A stretch of 64,000 nt of DNA from Aplectana chamaeleonis. Lineage: Eukaryota > Nematoda > Chromadorea > Rhabditida > Cosmocercidae. Positions within the stretch are counted from its first letter, which is position 1, and each line of letters begins with the position of its first letter. Location of the stretch: assembly GCA_029168955.1 (NCBI GenBank), contig JAPDOI010000184.1, positions 558,001 through 622,000 of the forward strand, given 5' to 3'. This document shows positions 59,633 to 64,000 of the stretch, in pieces. The notes beneath the pieces were generated by a model. The model was not told where the DNA came from, did no database searches, and was given only the letters and a program-made list of their open reading frames with translations. A program made the translations under genes and the position numbers.

Positions 59633-59856
59633 ATCTGAGGAATTGACGGGCTGCGACGGTAGATCACCCCGCCCAAATCGGAACCCCATTCTCCAGTGTG
59701 GCCGCGAACCCCGCATGGCCAGCCGCCTGGTCCATGCGTCAATTAACTTAGAAACGGACTTGCGGCTAGCCGTGCGGGATTGGCGGACTTACTGGAGAAT
59801 GGTTTTCCGATTCGCGCGAGGTTGTCTATCGTCATACTCCGTCCATTCATCTGACT
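59633..59856. mobile_element. AGTCTGA-family MITE, head-to-head dimer (copy 3)
   Basis: Left half (GACGGGCTGCGACGGTAGATC...) and right half (...TCGCGCGAGGTTGTCTATCG) are inverted copies meeting near 59745, giving a palindrome of about 224 bp bounded by TCTGAGG and TTCATCTGA. Each half equals one monomer seen at 1764, 26028 and 63443. Confidence 0.7.
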
Positions 59857-60642
59857 AATTTTGTTGCGCGGACTCTAGATCCAATCGGAGCAAACTTGCC
59901 CTACCCCAGTATACATATTTTGACGACACTTTGGGAATAAGTGCTGGTTTGAACACTGTACTACTCCTCAATGCCTGAGAGTCACGCACGTACCACGCAG
60001 GTGTACCTTTCGGGTATAAAAAACCTAAGCGGGATCGCTCGTACTTACACGACAGTTACATCCCCTACACCATAGCCCCATCATCAATTTCACTGCACTT
60101 CATCCTATTCAAACCGATTGTCATCTTCCGCAGGTATGGGTTTAGAACACATTTAGAATTTGCGCGTATGCGCGTGTTGGGGCAAAACTTTACCCGCTGT
60201 ACAGAAGCGGTGGCACGGAGTTCTCTCAGTTTGTGCCAACATGTTGAGAGTATTCATAGTCAAACGGCACGTGAATGCTAAGCGAATGGAGAAATAGTGA
60301 ATAGTATGTAGTAATAGTTCATTTTGATTTATATACAATAACAGGGTAGTCCTCGCGTCATTTGACTGCAACGCATAGCATCTGAGTAAATCATCAACGG
60401 TACACTTATGGGTAAGGGTAGCCACTATAAGAATAAGATGAGGACTCAGCTTCCTCAAACCCTATTGGGATAGGTGGAGCATTCAACATCTATTTTGTAG
60501 AGGTTCGTATGTTTTTCAGATCCATGCAGTGGAATGAGGGGGTCAGCTGACTTCCAAAACAGTGCCTTCATCTTGTTATATGGATCAAATTGTGATAATT
60601 CGAAGACCGCGGAGGAAAACTATGTTTGATTGACTTTTAGCG

Positions 60643-60696
60643 AAAATTGAACCCGACAGTGTGCAGCGAACAGCAGCGCCTTCTGCCACTACACCA
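60643..60696 (-). promoter_or_regulatory. tRNA-like A and B boxes
   Basis: On the minus strand the A box TGGTGTAGTGG is at 60696-60686, identical to those at 6407 and 20663. The B-box-like GGTTCAATTTT is at 60653-60643. It is another tRNA-derived fragment; the sequence between the boxes differs from the other two. Confidence 0.45.
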
Positions 60697-60975
60697 CACC
60701 ATCTCGGGTAAAAACCATGGCGAGATAGACGTACTTACCATAGAGAACTGCAGAAAATGCGACTAAGGCCTTCTTTACCTATGTGTTTATCGTTTAAGGG
60801 TCCGGCCGCCTATCTCTGGAGTAAATTTGTCTCAAATCGTTGTTAACGTTTTTCTACGTCCTCCGCCAAATTCAGTCTAGTTTTACAAAGAACAGAAAAC
60901 AGAAAATTTGTCAAAAATGGGCAGAAGACAGAAAACAGAAATTTCGCACACTTCTGGTCGCCACCTCAATCCCGA

Positions 60976-63442
60976 AAATGGGGGGGGGCATCTCCGAATA
61001 GCCATCAGTGTTTATTGTATTACCAAATACACATCTATACAACATTTTCATTAGTTGCACAGTAGAGGAGGCAGCTGGCAGATTGAAGTGGCACGTCTTC
61101 AGAGCACTGGTTCTAGAGCTGCAGTCTGTAAGTAAACTATTGTTTTGCACACATTTTATGTTATCAAAGCTACACTGAGTTTCACTGCTATATGCGCACT
61201 CTCAATGAGGCCTCTCCCTGTTTCCATAGCGGCTCTGAAAACGTTGTTATCACTACAGGGTTCGGTACGGCGTTGCGATAATGTCCGAAAAGATACTACC
61301 CCCCCCCCTGCAGGAGCTCCGTATTACTTCCCCTTCCCTCCACATGTCGTGACATAATTTATTCATTCAGTCTCATAGAGCGGATCAGTTGAGAAAAAAA
61401 TCGTTAGCCTCCAGAATACAATCACAACTCAATATTTCCGCTAGTGTTCAAGTTCAGACCCCAATTTTAAAGCTGGAGTAGCGCGAGTTTATCAACACCT
61501 GAAAGGCCGCGCGTTCACGCTGCACACCCACGGCTGTTTTGCGCTGGTACTGCGTGTCCGCACTGCTCACCCAAGCCATTAACTCAAATTTTTTGTCGTT
61601 TCTTGAAAAAAAGGATTCCTTACCACTGTGTAGCCGGTAGACACGTATTTAAAGAAAATTATATTACCAGTGGGCCAGGCACCTTAAAAAAATTTATACG
61701 GGTTAATTTTTAACAGAAATCCAAGGTTCGAAATCCACTGAATTGATTGGACGTGGAGCGCGCGGCTGAGCAGGCCTTAAAGGCAGGGTTCGCGATGAAT
61801 TTCGACTTTGGGGTTTTTGCATAAAATTGGCCTATGGTGGATGCTTATAAGAATAGGAAGAAAGAAATTGCGAAAAAACGAGCGAAAACGGTCAAAATCG
61901 AGTGATATTTCACAAGCATAGAATTTGGAAGTGGACGAGTTTCTCTGAAGCCATGCCCCGTGGACGAGTTTTGCGCCGCCTACTGCTGCAATGAAGTTTT
62001 TTTTTGAATAGTTTTGCGCATATTCTCGTCTTCTATTAGTTTACTTTGCATTTCATTCTCTATTTTCTGTTTCAACCTCCCTCTCTTCTTTCAGCTTCGT
62101 TTTCCCCATTCGCTTGGTGTTTTTAGCGATATTTACCTTTTCATGACGTGTTTTTTTGTTAGAGAGCCTCAATCTTTCAAAGTCTTCGATTATAATTAAG
62201 CTCCATCTCGATTCTTCTGTTTTTCTTCTGGATTTCCATCCGTGAAAGTTTGTTTTCTCCTTTAATGAAAGAAATTCGGGTTTTCTAGCAATAGTTTATT
62301 TTCAGGAGTGTAGGTCAATACAAGCTTTTCGTCCGGTATCCATTCCAGTGCGTAGTTTGAAGGAAGATTTTCGCGGGACTTCTGTGGTTTTTAATGTGAG
62401 TTCTTTAGCTTAATTTTGGCCGCTTTTTTATATTTTATAGTTTGTTTTCTTTATTTCCTCTATTCGAGTTATGGTGCTTAGCAGCGGTGCCGGTTTCCTT
62501 CAGTGGTCGTAGAACTTATTTGTCAAGTACAGCTTACCCCGAAAGTGATTAATCACCGGAGGCCGGCTTGCGCAGCGCGTGCGACGCAAATCTGCGGCGC
62601 GCGCGTTAGACATCATTGGAGCACAAAAACTAAAATCTTATACAGTCGAGAGAATGTTATATACAGGCAAAATGAGCCTTAGCTCTTCTTAATACCCTAC
62701 TGACGAACCTAGGGAAGTAAAAATAATGCAATACGTGGTATGAACACTAAATTTCTCACTGCTCTAAGGTAAGAAGCAAAACTAGTCTCAGCTCTTTCTA
62801 TTACAGAAGCAACATCATTAGCAAAGGAGGGTTGCACACATAAGATGGAGTTTCGAGATGCAACGTTGATATGTTCAAGGGGGAGGACAGTGCTCCAATT
62901 TTTTCATATTCAGAATCAGCAAATCGCCTTGGAGATTTACAGGAGATTTGCAAAAGGGGACATTTCCATAGCTTTGCCAAGAGAAAACGGGTACACGAAT
63001 GACAATTTTTATTGCGTGCATAGAGAATTGTCTTGGATTGAGCTTAAAACTTGTTTCAAGAGGTTTTTTTGGGTGCTGATTACGAATCTGAGGCCGATTT
63101 GTCAATGTTGGAAAATTACATCTGAGTTGGTCCGAAGCTTCAAAATGGGGAAATTTTTGCTGCCCAAACGCAATTTCTTATGATTTCGAGAACGCTTCGA
63201 TCAAATCGCATCGAAACTTGTACGTAGGGGTTATCTGGGCTGCGTAACACGGATCTGCAACCCTTTTATCGATTTCCGATAAATTGCGGTTGGTTACGGT
63301 GAGTATACGGTAGCTCGGTCAAAGTCTCAGATTTGACTGAAAATTTCACTGTGGGTGTTAGGACGAGGACGCTGAACACAAATTCGTGGTCCATTTTTCG
63401 ATTTTTGAATCGACATATAAGGTAGAGTTCGCGCAATCATTT
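60976..63442. other. No supported gene; one TTAA-MITE end and a sub-repeat
   Basis: A left MITE end AGGCAGGGTTCGCGATGAAT follows TTAA at 61777-61780; no right partner was found. 63205-63430 (ACTTGTACGTAGGGGTTATC...) resembles the inner part of fold-back element 2 (19630-20045). A GC-rich patch lies at 62550-62610. No exon could be supported. Confidence 0.4.
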
Positions 63443-63559
63443 TAGTCTGATGAATGGACGGGGCTGCGACGGTAGATCACCCCGCGCGAACCGAAACCCC
63501 ATCCTCCAGTGAGGCCGCCAACCCTGCAGGGCCAGCCGCCTGGTGCACGCGTCAGACTA
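63443..63559 (+). mobile_element. Short MITE, AGTCTGA family (copy 4)
   Basis: 117 bp with ends TAGTCTGATG and CGTCAGACTA (short inverted repeats) and the shared core GGCTGCGACGGTAGATCACC. This is the best monomer in the window. Immediately right of it (63558 on) AGGGCTGGGATTCATGAACG resembles an end of the hairpin MITE at 27425. Confidence 0.75.
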
Positions 63560-64000
63560 GGGCTGGGATTCATGAACGCAGCCGGCTAGGTTAGGGTTTT
63601 GTTAGGGCAGCAACCCCAGCGGTAGCCAAACCGCGAACCGGCATTCACAACCGCCACATCGCGGTTGGGTGGCTAACCATTCCGCACCCACGTACTTGCC
63701 ACTCAATTGACGCCGAGAATCTCGATTAGTGAAAATCAATATTGGCACTCGGGTCGGAATTTCCCTAACCCGTCATTGTATTTATTGCACATGATTGCTA
63801 ATTTTGTTTGCTTTTTTTAATTCTTATTTTTGTCTACCTTGTGCTTTACCTTCTTCAATGGATCGGAGGCATTTAAAGGGATCTTCCCAACTTGGAGATG
63901 TTTTTTCCATTTTTAAGTTTTTCATTTTTTCCTTTTTTTTTAACAAATCCTTTCTGGTTTTTCAAAAGTACATAAAGTGGTGCTGCTTTCTCACGATGAG

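Larger units (their letters stand above)
59249..60975. repeat. CAGAAAACAGAAA-rich repeat pair (possible element ends)
   Basis: Two stretches rich in CAGAAAACAGAAA, at 59287-59370 and 60890-60945, occur in the same orientation. The outer sequences GGTTGCCAGCAGGGATATGC (59249) and its weak inverted partner GGTGGCGACCAGAAGTGTGC (60964, minus) could be terminal repeats of an element of about 1.7 kb. The similarity is partial, so this is tentative. Confidence 0.3.

Overview
This window looks like nuclear DNA from a clade V (strongylid, hookworm-like) nematode. The support is direct. There is a major sperm protein (MSP) pseudogene. A small-exon gene family has the features of CAP/SCP-TAPS (Ancylostoma-secreted-protein-like) secreted proteins. 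A 17-base exact match to the 3' part of the nematode SL1 spliced leader is present. RTE-like LINEs, a Penelope-like fragment and very many MITEs fill the rest. No prokaryotic gene organisation is present. Most long open frames are by-products of repeats: (TA)n gives Ile-Tyr polymers, and the 42-bp satellite gives 14-residue polymers.

Layout. 1-6.1 kb: a decayed CAP-family gene (minus strand) whose introns hold DNA-transposon relics. 6.1-22.2 kb: one MSP pseudogene (minus strand) whose start and end lie about 16 kb apart. It is split by a 0.97-kb Penelope-like GIY-YIG fragment with a 14-bp target duplication, and by a 14.7-kb block whose two ends are about 315-bp inverted repeats carrying tRNA-like Pol III boxes. 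Inside that block is a 10.6-kb satellite of about 240 copies of a 42-bp unit, most copies holding the palindromic CRE site TGACGTCA, followed by two nested fold-back elements. 22-42 kb: a second decayed CAP-family gene (minus strand, exons spread over 14.7 kb) whose introns contain a broken LINE, fold-back elements and MITEs. 42.6-50.2 kb: two near-identical RTE-like LINEs tail to tail, forming a palindrome of about 6.6 kb, with (TA)n tracts at the centre and both outer ends. 51.7-53.4 kb: the one gene that reads as intact, a six-exon, 181-residue divergent CAP-domain secreted protein on the minus strand, reconstructed here from splice sites. 53.7-64 kb: a cluster of TTAA-flanked MITEs, a LINE relic and other repeats.

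The three CAP-family loci share the same exon lengths and intron phases and lie in the same orientation and exon order, so they are a dispersed tandem family in which only the rightmost copy has a clean reading frame. At least six paired-end copies and several single ends of one TTAA-flanked MITE family lie throughout the window. Unassigned sequence between these features shows no gene I can support. Everything here is by eye; no alignment, folding or database search was run.
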